NCBI GenBank assembly: GCA_964642725.1
Contig: CAZXQG010000001.1
Span: forward strand, 62,001 to 126,000
Origin: JAGVPT01 sp964642725
GTDB taxonomy: Bacteria > Bacteroidota > Ignavibacteria > UBA10030 > UBA8401
Length of the DNA stretch: 64,000 bases
Direction: 5' to 3'
The position numbers and the translations under genes were made by a program. The notes beneath the pieces are model-generated. The model saw only the letters and a program-made list of their open reading frames with translations. It did not search any database and had not been told where the DNA came from. Positions 42,471-52,336 of the stretch are shown here, piece by piece (within the stretch, counting starts at the first letter, position 1; every line of letters begins with the position of its first letter).

Positions 42471-43511
42471 TCAATGATTTTTTTCACTATCTCGATCCAG
42501 ACGATTTATAACCTGTCGTTTCTCTCTTTTTCTGCACACTGCCACGACAAAATCGCTGCTGAGTTCTTTTTCGAGCATAAGCAGATCCTCGACTTCAAAA
42601 AGCATACTCAGCCACCTTTGTGCTTCCTTTTCAGAAGAAAGGAAGTTGTGGCCAATTCCAGAAAGGAGCATGTGTAAAATAGTTCCGCCATAGGGTCTTA
42701 CTTCAACAACATCAAATATTTGGTTTATCAACGCCATGATATTTGAAGACTCAACTGCTTCAGAAGGGTCTTCCAAAATCATTCTCAGTTTGCTTGGGCG
42801 AATAATATTCGATTTTGTTTTTTCGCTTTTCCACAATGTCTTGTATTTCGCAGGAATGATTGAGAGGATTCCGTTGATTACCTCGATCTGCCGATCAGTC
42901 CATTGAAATCGCGTGGGACCGACAAATTCGTTTATGATAAAATATCCTCCCGGCTTTAATGATGTGTTTATTCTTTGGAGAAGCACGTTCAATGGAGAAA
43001 AATGATGCAGTGAACCTTCCGCAAAGATCGCGTCGTAGTGCAATTCGGCCATTTCCATTTTGTATACATCGGCAACCTTGTACGCTATGATGCGATCGTA
43101 TCCTTTCTCGCGGGCTTCCTCTATTGCCATATCAATCCTAGGCTTGGAAATATCGACTGCATCAATTGTCTTGAACTTCTTCAACCCGGCCCATTTCAAT
43201 TCCCTGTGCCCGGTACCGCATCCGAGTGATAGCGCGATCAGGTTCTTTCTATTGCGGAGGTATTTTTTTGCTATGTATTCATAGTACTCGACATTTTTTT
43301 TACCGGAAATTAACCTATTCCAACGCTCATTAACATCAGGGACATCCCACCAGTTGTTTGGAGGACAATCCGTGTTAGCCCAGGCATCTTTCACTCTGTT
43401 TTCTTTCGAACGGGACAATTTTGCTGCAACTGCGGAAAGGGACTTCATCCCCTTCGTGAAGACGTTCATGACATCGTGGACGTTGATAAAATTCCGAAAC
43501 ATGAATCGCAT
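42471..43511 (-). CDS. Class I SAM-dependent methyltransferase
   Basis: A 346-residue methyltransferase. Motif I is LIALSLGCGTGHRELKWAGL (around residue 95), followed by the acidic motif TIDAVDISKPRIDMAIEEA, and EGSLHHFSPLNVLL with LKPGGYFIINEFVGP. The position among glycosyltransferases suggests that it methylates a sugar residue of the surface polysaccharide (inference). The N-terminal 40 residues are basic. Coding is AT-rich like its neighbours. Not related closely to the methyltransferase pseudogene at 49100-49725. Confidence 0.88.
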   Translation of the reverse strand: MRFMFRNFINVHDVMNVFTKGMKSLSAVAAKLSRSKENRVKDAWANTDCPPNNWWDVPDVNERWNRLISGKKNVEYYEYIAKKYLRNRKNLIALSLGCGTGHRELKWAGLKKFKTIDAVDISKPRIDMAIEEAREKGYDRIIAYKVADVYKMEMAELHYDAIFAEGSLHHFSPLNVLLQRINTSLKPGGYFIINEFVGPTRFQWTDRQIEVINGILSIIPAKYKTLWKSEKTKSNIIRPSKLRMILEDPSEAVESSNIMALINQIFDVVEVRPYGGTILHMLLSGIGHNFLSSEKEAQRWLSMLFEVEDLLMLEKELSSDFVVAVCRKREKRQVINRLDRDSEKNH

Positions 43512-43553
43512 TCCTTTTCCAAAAATGAATCGATCGAACGTGTCGCGTTGAGC

Positions 43554-44846
43554 TCAATGAGGATGTTCGACGGAATCAAGCGTCTCGTCGATAACTTTGT
43601 CGAAAATTTTCGAGAGATATTCTTCCGTGAATTCCTGAGGAACGGCATGCTTATAATTTCCTGTGCGGCATGCATCAATAAATTCTTGTGCCGGCAAACT
43701 ATCGTTTTCTGGATTGACGCCGCAATCGACCCGAAAAACCTGGGGAATTGCTTCGCATATATCCCACACAGCGCTTCCCCGCATCGTCACGGCCAAAATT
43801 GGCTTCAACGTAGGAATATACTCATACAATTTGCTGGGGATGGCCGCAGTCGAAACACTGAGCAGAAGCAATCCGTCTGCTTGACGCAACTTTTCCGGCA
43901 CTTCATTGCGAGGAACATGCGGGACACGAATGAGTTTCCACCCTTGTTCCAAAAATTTCGAATTCCAGCTATCGAAATATAGCAAATCCTTCTGCTCCAA
44001 ATTTCCGAGTAAAATGATCTCCCCTTTGGGATGCGATGGCATGGCGGCAATGGCTTGGAGGACGGGGCTAAGAAGGTAGCCGATCTTTTGGGTTGCCCTT
44101 GAAGCTGAAAACTGTCCGGCGTGTAATAGTGTAAGAGCGCGAGAAGGTGAATTGAAGCGCACCCGCTTCTGCTCACTTTCAGTCGTCAAAGTATATCCAT
44201 TTGTAAGAACACTTATTTTCTCTTTCATCTCGGGATATCGAAGCTGCAGCTTTTGCCTCCATATTGAGGAGGTAACAAAAACATGGCTTGCCCCTTCTAC
44301 GACTCTTTTTTCCCATTTACCTTCCATATACTTTCGCAATCTGGACTTCTCGAGGATGGGCCTAAGCGGTTCATCGAGCCAACCATCTCGCATATCGACA
44401 ATGAAAGGCACGGAGTATTTTCGTGATAACAAGTAAGAAGAGACATGAACAGATTCGGGAGAGCTTGAGGACACGATAAATCCGATGTCCTTCATGTATT
44501 TGCTGACGACCGCATTGTTGACAATTTTCTTCGCCCAAAAGATCGTCTGGTCGGGACTAAAAGCGATGGAAGAAAAAATTCTCCATGCGCGGCGCAAGGA
44601 TTGATAATTATGGGGATGCTTAATCTCACCGGCGAATTTACCGGGCGTCTTGAGAGGATCTTTAATTGTTATTTCCACCCCCCACCCAGTTTCCTGAACA
44701 TTGTCTGCCGTTCCAGCACTCAAGAGAACAATCGTATGGCCTTTGTTCTTCAACCACCGGACAAACCGCTCCACACGCAAAACTCCCACGTGACGGGGAT
44801 TGCTCCAATATGGAGCAACGATCAGAACGTTCATAGACTTTTTCAT
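43554..44846 (-). CDS. GT4-type glycosyltransferase
   Basis: A 430-residue GT-B fold glycosyltransferase. The start MKKSMNVLIVAPYWSNPRHV and RVERFVRWLKNKGHTIVLLS form the N-terminal Rossmann domain. Conserved acceptor part: VPFIVDMRDGWLDEPLRP. The donor domain has ALTLLHAGQF and, near the end, LLLLSVSTAAIPSKLYEYIP (the PSKLYEY motif of GT4/GT1 relatives). A TTG 12 bases upstream could also start it. It lies 29-42 bases downstream of the next glycosyltransferase gene in the same operon. Confidence 0.87.
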   Translation of the reverse strand: MKKSMNVLIVAPYWSNPRHVGVLRVERFVRWLKNKGHTIVLLSAGTADNVQETGWGVEITIKDPLKTPGKFAGEIKHPHNYQSLRRAWRIFSSIAFSPDQTIFWAKKIVNNAVVSKYMKDIGFIVSSSSPESVHVSSYLLSRKYSVPFIVDMRDGWLDEPLRPILEKSRLRKYMEGKWEKRVVEGASHVFVTSSIWRQKLQLRYPEMKEKISVLTNGYTLTTESEQKRVRFNSPSRALTLLHAGQFSASRATQKIGYLLSPVLQAIAAMPSHPKGEIILLGNLEQKDLLYFDSWNSKFLEQGWKLIRVPHVPRNEVPEKLRQADGLLLLSVSTAAIPSKLYEYIPTLKPILAVTMRGSAVWDICEAIPQVFRVDCGVNPENDSLPAQEFIDACRTGNYKHAVPQEFTEEYLSKIFDKVIDETLDSVEHPH

Positions 44847-44887
44847 GGTTGCGGCCAATGCAATCGAATCAGAATCTGGATAAACTA

Positions 44888-46120
44888 TTAGATGAACCTC
44901 TCATAAATATTCTCCAATTTTCGGAGCTGAATTTCCAGATTATAGTTTAGTGCGACGTGTTCTCTCCCGGCTTCCCCGAAAAACATCCGTTTCACGGGAT
45001 CTTCAATAAGTTCTGTCAATTTTGCTGCCAAGAGGCGACTATTCCTTTCATTAACTAAATAGCCCGTCTTTCCATCCAAAACAACTTCGGGAATATCGGC
45101 ATGAAAAGTGGAAATCACGGGAAGTCCAACCGCACTTGCCTCGATGATGCCAACTGGCGCTCCGCCTTCATTGTCCCCGTCCGTTGCGGTAACGCTGGGA
45201 TGGAGAAAAATATCCGCTGCAGCCATCTCTTGTTTAGTATCGTTGTGTCCCATAGCGCCAAGAAGGGTTACATAAGCAGTGAGGTTGAGACGCTGAACCA
45301 TCGAGGCAATTCTTTCATTTGCTTCCGAAGTATCACCCGAACCAATCAAACGATATTTGACATTGATTCCCGCATCACGAAGATGTGCAATAGCTTCAAG
45401 GGAATACTCAATGCCTTTCTTTTCCCGGAATGAAGAAACCTGCAAAATCACAACCGGCCGATTGTTGATGCCGGAAGTGTACTTCTTGTGAGGATACTTG
45501 CCGAGGTCGACGCCTAGGTGTTGGACAATCACTTTATCTTCGCGGCAGCCAAGATTCACGAGCTGTTTTTTTAAGAAATTTCCCTCAGCGAGAAATACCG
45601 AACCATAATTGAAAAGTTCGACGTAGCGTTTTTGCCATAACGGTATCCTTCCCAGTTTGGACACGTCCTGCCCGTAGAATGTCGTCACCATCGGGAGGCG
45701 TTTCTTTTTGACGATGTGAAGCCATCGCGCCCCTTCAAAACCAAAATGCGCGTGGACCAGTTTAGGCTTCAGCCTTTTGAACCATTCGTCAAAGAACAGT
45801 CCGTACGAGTCAAAAGCGCGACGGTACACCCTGCTAACATGTCTCTTCCAAACTGGAAGGTCTTCCAGAGAGTATATTTCGTCGAACGGAAACTGATTCA
45901 CGTTTTCTTTCTTTTGCGTGAAGACAACGCTTCGAAATTTATGAAGCCCAACAAGCTGGGAATAGACCCATGATCCGGTATGAAAGAGGTATGGAGTTAC
46001 CAAATGCGCAATGACAACTTTTGATTCGCCAGTCGCTTCTCCGCCTTCACTCGGTGCTCCGGGCCTCTCTCCATTATTGGATTTATAATCGTCTTTGCCG
46101 CTAACTCGATGGTGAGACAT
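44888..46120 (-). CDS. GT4 glycosyltransferase, WcaL-like
   Basis: A 410-residue retaining glycosyltransferase. The first 33 residues are hydrophilic; then VVIAHLVTPYLFHTGSWVYS, LVHAHFGFEGARWLHI and TTFYGQDVSKLGRIPLWQKR, as in colanic-acid WcaL. The donor domain shows VVILQVSSFREKKGIEYSLE and the EX7E-type GGAPVGIIEASAVGLPVIST with DIPEVV. Its ATG lies 20 bases inside the end of the upstream polymerase gene, with AAAGG upstream of it. Confidence 0.92.
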   Translation of the reverse strand: MSHHRVSGKDDYKSNNGERPGAPSEGGEATGESKVVIAHLVTPYLFHTGSWVYSQLVGLHKFRSVVFTQKKENVNQFPFDEIYSLEDLPVWKRHVSRVYRRAFDSYGLFFDEWFKRLKPKLVHAHFGFEGARWLHIVKKKRLPMVTTFYGQDVSKLGRIPLWQKRYVELFNYGSVFLAEGNFLKKQLVNLGCREDKVIVQHLGVDLGKYPHKKYTSGINNRPVVILQVSSFREKKGIEYSLEAIAHLRDAGINVKYRLIGSGDTSEANERIASMVQRLNLTAYVTLLGAMGHNDTKQEMAAADIFLHPSVTATDGDNEGGAPVGIIEASAVGLPVISTFHADIPEVVLDGKTGYLVNERNSRLLAAKLTELIEDPVKRMFFGEAGREHVALNYNLEIQLRKLENIYERFI

Positions 46121-47573
46121 TCGGTGCCTTTAAAAAATTCCGGGAAGCATGCGTCGTAATCAGAGCAAACAACGTGAAGAGTATAAGGGTATAACCATTA
46201 TTGGGGAAAATACTTCCTGTAAGATGACTCAATTCGCCGTCTGTGAGCAATCCGTAGACGACAAAACCGATGATGGAGACCATGGCATATTTAAAAAATT
46301 CAGCGTGCTCTTTTGTCGCGTCAGCTTTTGACAATTTAAACGCGTACACAAATGCAATTACAAGCATCGCCATGAAACTCAACATCGTTAACACACCGTA
46401 ATCGTCGCCGATTGACAGGAAAAGTTCATGGGGTGTCCCCAGGAACAGAGTTGGCATTGGACCGTGGATCTGCCATTCATATTGAAAGCCGCCCCCTCCA
46501 ACCCCAAAGGGGTACAGATATAGGATCTTCAAACCGACTTTCCAAGCCTCTAACCTGTACAAAGCACTTGGGTCTAAAAGCGGGGAATTGTTACCCGTTG
46601 CTGCACCGAAAAACCTGTAGAGATAAAAAATGAGATATCGATTGAAATATACGGCCGCGGCGAGTATTGCGGCGAGAAACCAGTGGACAGCCTTCTTATT
46701 TCGCGGTATGAAGTAGAGCAAAAAGACCTCGACCGCCATTACGATGAATGTTCCGCGGTTGAAACATAACAGCGAAAGCAAAGAAAGAAGAAAAAAACTG
46801 AGGAATGAAATCGCTCTGTATTGACGAAATCTCGGGTTTACCATTGTGTAGAAAACTATTGGAAACATCACGGCGGATTGAATCCCAAATAAATTTGTAT
46901 TGTGATATCCAAATCCAATCCTCATTCTTGCGACGAAAATATTGAGGGGTGTAAATCCGGCTTCGCTCAATTCCGGGATTGCCGCTATGGCTGACGAGAA
47001 GGATGTCAGGACAAGGGCGAGCAGAATTTTGTCTGTAAAATTCTCTTTGCGAGCGGCCAGATAAACCAGGATATAATAAAAGGAGACAGTCTCAAAAATT
47101 CCAGTGTAGAAAAGAAGCCAGCGCTTCTCATGGTTAACCGGCAGAGAGTAGGGAAAAATAAGCGAGAAGAATGTAAACAACACAAATGCCATTAGCGTTT
47201 TGTCGAATGCGTTGAGTCTCCATAGCGCGCGGCCGTCGTACGTTGCAAGAAAGGATCTCAGAGCTGCGAGTAGCAGAAGGAACTGTATTATCATGTGAGG
47301 AGTTATAGCAAAGTCCCCAATGCTCACAGCAGATCCGCTAAAGTGTTGTATGAGAGGGAGAAGTGCTAAGTACCCAAGTATAAGATAGGTACAATCGATA
47401 AAAAAGAAGTAACCGAGAAAAGGAAGGAGCGGTAACGTAAGAATTACAAACACCGAATACCGGCCAAGCAACTTCATCGCTGCCATTGAAACCGCAACGT
47501 AGAGACAGAGAATCGTGAGTTCGATCCAGAACAACTTCTTGCCGTTTTCAAGCCTCATGGTTCGTTCAAACAT
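46101..47573 (-). CDS. O-antigen polymerase/ligase-like membrane protein
   Basis: A 490-residue integral membrane protein with about 12 helices (ELTILCLYVAVSMAAMKLLG; YSVFVILTLPLLPFLGYFFF; YLILGYLALLPLIQHF). A periplasmic loop near residues 320-370 ends PFGVGGGGFQYEW and is followed by PHELFLSIGDDYGVLTMLSF, matching the Wzy_C/WaaL signature region (GxGxxxF...PHNxyLxxl). It polymerises repeat units or ligates them to an acceptor; sequence alone does not separate Wzy from WaaL. It overlaps the following GT4 gene by 20 bases. Confidence 0.88.
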   Translation of the reverse strand: MFERTMRLENGKKLFWIELTILCLYVAVSMAAMKLLGRYSVFVILTLPLLPFLGYFFFIDCTYLILGYLALLPLIQHFSGSAVSIGDFAITPHMIIQFLLLLAALRSFLATYDGRALWRLNAFDKTLMAFVLFTFFSLIFPYSLPVNHEKRWLLFYTGIFETVSFYYILVYLAARKENFTDKILLALVLTSFSSAIAAIPELSEAGFTPLNIFVARMRIGFGYHNTNLFGIQSAVMFPIVFYTMVNPRFRQYRAISFLSFFLLSLLSLLCFNRGTFIVMAVEVFLLYFIPRNKKAVHWFLAAILAAAVYFNRYLIFYLYRFFGAATGNNSPLLDPSALYRLEAWKVGLKILYLYPFGVGGGGFQYEWQIHGPMPTLFLGTPHELFLSIGDDYGVLTMLSFMAMLVIAFVYAFKLSKADATKEHAEFFKYAMVSIIGFVVYGLLTDGELSHLTGSIFPNNGYTLILFTLFALITTHASRNFLKAPNVSPSS

Positions 47574-47654
47574 CCCTATTTCTCCTCGGGACGGCTAAGA
47601 AAAGTACTCCGCACGATTCGAGTGGGGCGGGAAGAAATGATTTTTTCCATTTTC

Positions 47655-49100
47655 TCAAGAGAAGGATTCCTGAAGCCAGCCGAACACTTCGGCGATTTGG
47701 ATGCGGTTGAATACGAGGCTGGCGATCGAATAGCTCGCGATTCCAACCAAGAAGAGAATGGACAACTGCAGTTCCTTCCCGATGATTGACGGGAGAACAA
47801 GTCTCACTGTATAAAGAGAAAAAAGCATAAGCAAGCTGCAAAGTAACGGCGCCCTTACACTCTTGAGCATCTCGCCTACCTTCATATCTATCAACTTGAA
47901 TGGAATTAAAAAACCTGGGTACGTGCACACAAGCGTGGCGATTAAACAGCTTGATGCGACTCCGATAATTCCCCAATGCAATCCAATTACGTAAGCGACC
48001 ACGGCAACAACTGCTGTAAACAAACCCCACCGGAACATCCAGTCTGGCCGATTTTGAGCTAAGTAGATCGATCCTGTGGTTGCTTCAATGGATTGGATTA
48101 GCCCTAAAGGTCCATAAATGATGAGCAAAGCACCCACCATTTTCCATTTTTCCCCAAATACCACTGCGACAAAAGAATTACTTACGCCCATTATCCCCAA
48201 CATCATTGGGAATGTAATCAAAGCGATCATGCCTGTTACTTTCAGATAAGCGTTCCGAAATTTTTTCTTGTCGTCCCGAATAGTCGAAAACACCGGAAAC
48301 ATAACGCGGGAAATAACAGCCGTAACGTTTTGCAACGGATAAAGCATGATGCGATACGCCAGCGTATAATACCCCAACTCTTGTGCGCCAAGAAATCTTC
48401 CTATGAGCAGTGCGTCCGCATTCCGGACAAAATAGTTCATAAGGTTGAACCCGGAAAGATTCAGACTGAACCGGGCAACCGTTCTTATCTCCCTGAAATC
48501 AAACATGAACCTTGGCCTCCACGTACTCATGAACATCGAGAGCAGAACCGAAGAAAGGATGGCCGTCGATAACGCCTGAAAGACCAGACTCCAGACTCCA
48601 GCTCCTTCGACAGCAAGAGTAATCCCCACAATGGCGCCGACTAACGTAGAAAAAATTTCCGCCTTTGCTAATTTGTTAAACTGCAGATTTCGTTCCAAAA
48701 GAGCTTGATGCGATATCCCTATGCTCGAGACAAGGAAAGACGCAGAAAGAACTTTCAGGACTAAGATCAATCTCATTTCATTGTAGAAGGCTGCGACGTA
48801 GGGTGCGATCAAGAACACTCCGGCCATGACAAAACACCCAAAGGCAACATTCACAAAAAATATGCTCGAGAGTAGAGTATCACTGATTTCCTTGCGTTGA
48901 ATGATTGCGGACGATGTCCCCAAATCTCTGAAAATGTTTAGAAACCCTATCACGACCATTGCCATGCCCATAAGTCCGAAATCGGAAGGCACGAGAGTCC
49001 TCGCGAGAACGACTGTGGTAATCATTTGCACAACTTGCCGGCCGAACTGAGATATAGAAGACCATTTAACACCCACCAGTGCAGAGGATAAAAGAGACAT
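47655..49100 (-). CDS. Lipopolysaccharide flippase, WzxC-like
   Basis: A 481-residue MOP-superfamily membrane protein: SSALVGVKWSSISQFGRQVV, LARTLVPSDFGLMGMAMVVI, FLNIFRDLGTSSAIIQRKEI and ADALLIGRFLGAQELGYYTL are the hallmark segments of WzxC-type flippases that move lipid-linked repeat units across the inner membrane. Twelve to fourteen helices. Its ATG overlaps the last codon of the methyltransferase pseudogene (TAATG), and its GAGGA ribosome site lies within that remnant, so the pseudogene's end is still needed for expression. Followed after 81 bases by the polymerase gene. Confidence 0.9.
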   Translation of the reverse strand: MSLLSSALVGVKWSSISQFGRQVVQMITTVVLARTLVPSDFGLMGMAMVVIGFLNIFRDLGTSSAIIQRKEISDTLLSSIFFVNVAFGCFVMAGVFLIAPYVAAFYNEMRLILVLKVLSASFLVSSIGISHQALLERNLQFNKLAKAEIFSTLVGAIVGITLAVEGAGVWSLVFQALSTAILSSVLLSMFMSTWRPRFMFDFREIRTVARFSLNLSGFNLMNYFVRNADALLIGRFLGAQELGYYTLAYRIMLYPLQNVTAVISRVMFPVFSTIRDDKKKFRNAYLKVTGMIALITFPMMLGIMGVSNSFVAVVFGEKWKMVGALLIIYGPLGLIQSIEATTGSIYLAQNRPDWMFRWGLFTAVVAVVAYVIGLHWGIIGVASSCLIATLVCTYPGFLIPFKLIDMKVGEMLKSVRAPLLCSLLMLFSLYTVRLVLPSIIGKELQLSILFLVGIASYSIASLVFNRIQIAEVFGWLQESFS

Positions 49101-49725
49101 TATGAGCTTTTCCTCAGTACGAAATTGTTGTCCATCGAAAATGCCTCGGTCTTCTCGATCTTGCGCAGGAAATAGGCAGCCTCTTGTCCCAACGTGACAA
49201 AAAACACTGACACTGGCGAGAGCCCGAATATCTCGAGCCCGTTTTTCTCAAGCACACTTTTAATTTGATATCACTATATCAAAAAAACATTGGTATTCAA
49301 TGGACGCGCCAGAAAAGGGGCACAATGCATATACCGATTCCCCTCTCTTTAGGAACCTGATGAGCCTCGGTAATCGCGTGCGAACAACCTTCTAAATCTT
49401 CCATGCCGTCCGTGTAGAGAATAGAATTGTCCGATTCATCTCGATCCAGAACGAGGTAAATAGATGCGATGAGGTCGAAGTAGCGTGTGTCGCAAATCAT
49501 GTCCGCGTGATCAATGCTGAAATGCTCGAGGACATATTGCGATATCATTTCTTTTTACGGTTCCTCTCCGCGTCCAATATCAGCCAATCTGCGATGTGCA
49601 TATTTTTTCAGCACTCGTTGAACCACAGGATTGGCACGGTGAATATGAGCCGCTTGTAGTATTTTATGGTCGAAAACCTTTCTCGCAATCGGAACATCAG
49701 GAAATAAACAGAACCTGATCGGCAT
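49100..49725 (-). pseudogene. Decayed SAM-dependent methyltransferase gene
   Basis: From ATG 49725 the frame reads MPIRFCLFPDVPIARKVFDH, then VLKKYAHRRLADIGRGEEP, TAA at 49555-49557, and resumes in the same frame as KEMISQYVLEHFSIDHADM. Further on are FDLIASIYLVL, DGMEDLEGCSHAITEAHQV and IGICIVPLFWRVH (to 49297). After a frameshift or deletion the C-terminus appears as VLEKNGLEIFGLSP and VSVFFVTLGQEAAYFLRKI, ending at 49100. These match, in order, motif I DIGCGxxPY, the post motifs, TDVLEHLE and IVPLFW of class I methyltransferases of polysaccharide loci; the stop sits at the PY tyrosine and the motif I cysteine is arginine. The interval 49726-49840 holds nothing recognisable. Confidence 0.8.
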
Positions 49726-49840
49726 TCGATTCTTTTGCTTAAGAATTGTGATTGTAATCTACGGAGCTGTCTGCACAGTGTCCCGCGTGCAATCCCCGAA
49801 CTGCGAAGAGCTGCAGAGCCATCGGCAAACCTGGATAAAC

Positions 49841-51007
49841 CTAGCGAGATCCCCTCCATTTCGTAATATTTGTCAGAATAAACATGGCCTTTTCTGATTT
49901 CTTCCAACTATCATTCTCTTCTATGAGTATCCAGAAAAATGTAATAAGCAGCCCACCAAAGGTTATCATCAAACTGAAAATCGTTCGCGGCGGATATGAC
50001 TTCTTTTCAGGTGGGACAGGATATTCGACGACCTGCAGCACGGGAATATCCTTCTGTTCTTCGAATCGCGCTTGCTCATACATCGGAACCAGAAACTCCA
50101 AAATTCTAGTATATACTTCGACATCTCGATAATGCCGGACGTACTGTTTTGCGGCAAGCGGCAATGAATCGAGTCCCAAAATGATGCTCTTGTTTTCGCT
50201 GCCTCTTTTCATCTCATCGAGCTTCTTCGAATACTCTTTCACCTGCATTCGCAGTTCTTCCAACTGTGGCGATTCCTTGGACAATGTGTTTTCAGCAATT
50301 GAAAGCTCAACTTGTCTCGAAATCAGTTCAGCCTCAATAGTTGAAAATGTCGTGATGATAAGTCTTGTCTGATCCTTTGCCTCATACATACCCGTTCTCT
50401 CTTGATAATATTGAAGCGAGTCTTCTGCGATATGCAAATTCGCCGACATTTCATTATATCGTTGTTCCAGAAAGATCCTGTTATTTTTTGATTTTGCGAC
50501 ATTGAGTTCGACAATGGTCTTGTTCAATAGCTCCAGAAGATAGCTTGCAATATCGGAAGCTTTCTTCGCCGAGCTGGCGCGAACAGTGATCTCATACGCA
50601 TTCTCGTCGTTCACCTTCCCTTTGATTTGCTTCCGAAGTGTTTTGACCGCCTTTTCCATACTCTCTGTCTTATATTCTTTCAACAAATCAAATTTAGAAA
50701 TGATTTGTTCTATGGTAGGCCGGCTATTAATGATAGTAGTATACAAATCCATATCAGCGTTCTTGGTACTGGCACTTAACCCTACTGGAAGATTGGAAAG
50801 GTTCTTCATGATTGCCGATACGCCTGAGACCTGTTTGTCTTCGGCCGGCAATATCGTTGCGGTTGATTCATATTCTTCGGCTACAAAGAAATAGATGAAC
50901 AAGTAAGAGATCGTGAACAGCGACGCCGCGACGATGAGAAGCAGCCGTTTCCACTTGACGAGCAAGACCAAGTAATCTAAAAAACTCGAATCGCGAAAAT
51001 CACCCAT
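49841..51007 (-). CDS. Wzz-type polysaccharide chain-length determinant
   Basis: A 388-residue inner-membrane protein. An N-terminal cytoplasmic segment and first helix (YLVLLVKWKRLLLIVAASLF; TISYLFIYFFVAEEYESTAT), a periplasmic domain of about 290 residues with long coiled-coil stretches, then the PPEKKSYPPRTIFSLM motif and a second helix (ITFGGLLITFFWILI), the classical Wzz P-P-x-x-P arrangement. No tyrosine kinase domain is attached. ATG 51007 has AAGGA 6 bases upstream. It controls glycan length together with polymerase and exporter. It lies 115 bases before the methyltransferase remnant. Confidence 0.9.
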   Translation of the reverse strand: MGDFRDSSFLDYLVLLVKWKRLLLIVAASLFTISYLFIYFFVAEEYESTATILPAEDKQVSGVSAIMKNLSNLPVGLSASTKNADMDLYTTIINSRPTIEQIISKFDLLKEYKTESMEKAVKTLRKQIKGKVNDENAYEITVRASSAKKASDIASYLLELLNKTIVELNVAKSKNNRIFLEQRYNEMSANLHIAEDSLQYYQERTGMYEAKDQTRLIITTFSTIEAELISRQVELSIAENTLSKESPQLEELRMQVKEYSKKLDEMKRGSENKSIILGLDSLPLAAKQYVRHYRDVEVYTRILEFLVPMYEQARFEEQKDIPVLQVVEYPVPPEKKSYPPRTIFSLMITFGGLLITFFWILIEENDSWKKSEKAMFILTNITKWRGSR

Positions 51008-51063
51008 GAGAGTCCTTTTAATGTACACCTTGTTGTGAATAGCTCAATCTCAGCCTTCGCTCA

Positions 51064-52224
51064 CTAGCGAGTGTGCGACATGAGAATCATCGTTACTGCC
51101 TTGACGACATCTTCGACATCCTCGTCGGTCAGTTTTGCGGAAAGAGGAATTGACACAGTCCGCTCACCCACAAATTCCGTATTCGGAAAATCCCCTTTCT
51201 GATATCCGAACCGATCGCGATAATACGGATGAAGATGGAGGGCCGTGTAATGAACACCCGTTCCAATCTTTTCGCGAAACATCAAATCCATGAATTGATC
51301 TCGGCTAATTGTCAGTTCCTCTACCTTTAACAACAACGTATAGAGATGAAAAGCATGGCGCGTGTTTGGCTCAACAGGCGAAGGGAGCATCACAGGCAAC
51401 CCTTTAAAGGCTTCGTTGTATATTTCCCATATTTCCCTTCGCCGACGGGAGTACGCTTCAATTTTTGGCAGCTGGCGAATCCCGATCGCTGCCTGAAGAT
51501 CCATCATGTTGTATTTAAAGCCGGGAAAAACTACCTCATAATGTTTATAGCCGGTATCGGAGAATCTTTGCCATGCATCTTTGGTCATTCCATGAAGCGC
51601 ATACATCTTTATCTTATCCGCAATCTCCTTGTCGTCCGTTGCAACCATCCCTCCTTCTCCCGTAGAAATGTTCTTTGTTGCATAAAAGCTGTATGCTGTC
51701 ATCGCACCATAGTGGCTGATCTTTTTCCCGCAGTACTCAGTTTCTATGGCATGGGCAGCATCATTGATAACAATCGCTTTCCCTGCCTCTGCAATCCCCA
51801 TAATAGATTTCATATCGCAAGCGCGACCTGCAAAATGCACGGGCAAAATAGCTTTAGTAGCACTCGTTAGTTTACTTTTGATTTGATTGGGATCGATATT
51901 TAAAGTCTGGCGGTCGATGTCCGCAAACACCGGAATGGCACCGGTATGCACTATAGCGTTTGCGGTTGCTGCAAACGTCATCGGCGTTGTGATAACTTCA
52001 TCGCCGGCTTTTATATTCGAAGCTATGAGCGAGAGATGAAGAGCAGCGGTGCAGGAGTGAACTGCAACGGCATACCGAGTCCCGACATATTCACGGAACA
52101 TTCCTTCGAACTTCGATACTTTAGGGCCGGTGCCAATCCAAGAGGAACGCAATGAATCGACCACCTCTTGAATTTCGTCTTCTTCAATTCGCGGACTGCC
52201 AAAAACCAGAAACGACTGACGCAT
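51064..52224 (-). CDS. DegT/DnrJ/EryC1 sugar aminotransferase
   Basis: A 386-residue PLP enzyme that aminates a keto-sugar bound to a nucleotide. Motifs: SSWIGTGPKVSKFEGMFREY, AVHSCTAALHLSLIA, TPMTFAATANAIVHTGAIPV, NDAAHAIETEYCGKKI, and the PLP lysine in FYATKNISTGEGGMVA. ATG 52224 has AAGGAG 6 bases upstream. With rfbB supplying a 4-keto-6-deoxy sugar, the product may be a 4-amino-4,6-dideoxyhexose, but UDP-linked substrates (ArnB/PseC-like) are equally possible. Confidence 0.93.
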   Translation of the reverse strand: MRQSFLVFGSPRIEEDEIQEVVDSLRSSWIGTGPKVSKFEGMFREYVGTRYAVAVHSCTAALHLSLIASNIKAGDEVITTPMTFAATANAIVHTGAIPVFADIDRQTLNIDPNQIKSKLTSATKAILPVHFAGRACDMKSIMGIAEAGKAIVINDAAHAIETEYCGKKISHYGAMTAYSFYATKNISTGEGGMVATDDKEIADKIKMYALHGMTKDAWQRFSDTGYKHYEVVFPGFKYNMMDLQAAIGIRQLPKIEAYSRRRREIWEIYNEAFKGLPVMLPSPVEPNTRHAFHLYTLLLKVEELTISRDQFMDLMFREKIGTGVHYTALHLHPYYRDRFGYQKGDFPNTEFVGERTVSIPLSAKLTDEDVEDVVKAVTMILMSHTR

Positions 52225-52336
52225 CAACAACTCCTTTATCAACGGGACAATTCACACGCGACATGGTGTTTCGATTTGTTCCCGCAAAGAAACAAAACAA
52301 TCAATCTTGTGATGCTCAATTATGCACAAACAATTT

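Noticed and set aside
49608..49907. 99-codon minus-strand open frame after the wzz-like gene
   Set aside because: It overlaps the end of wzz in a different frame and the start of the methyltransferase remnant in the wrong frame; the frame with recognisable methyltransferase motifs is the one starting at 49725.
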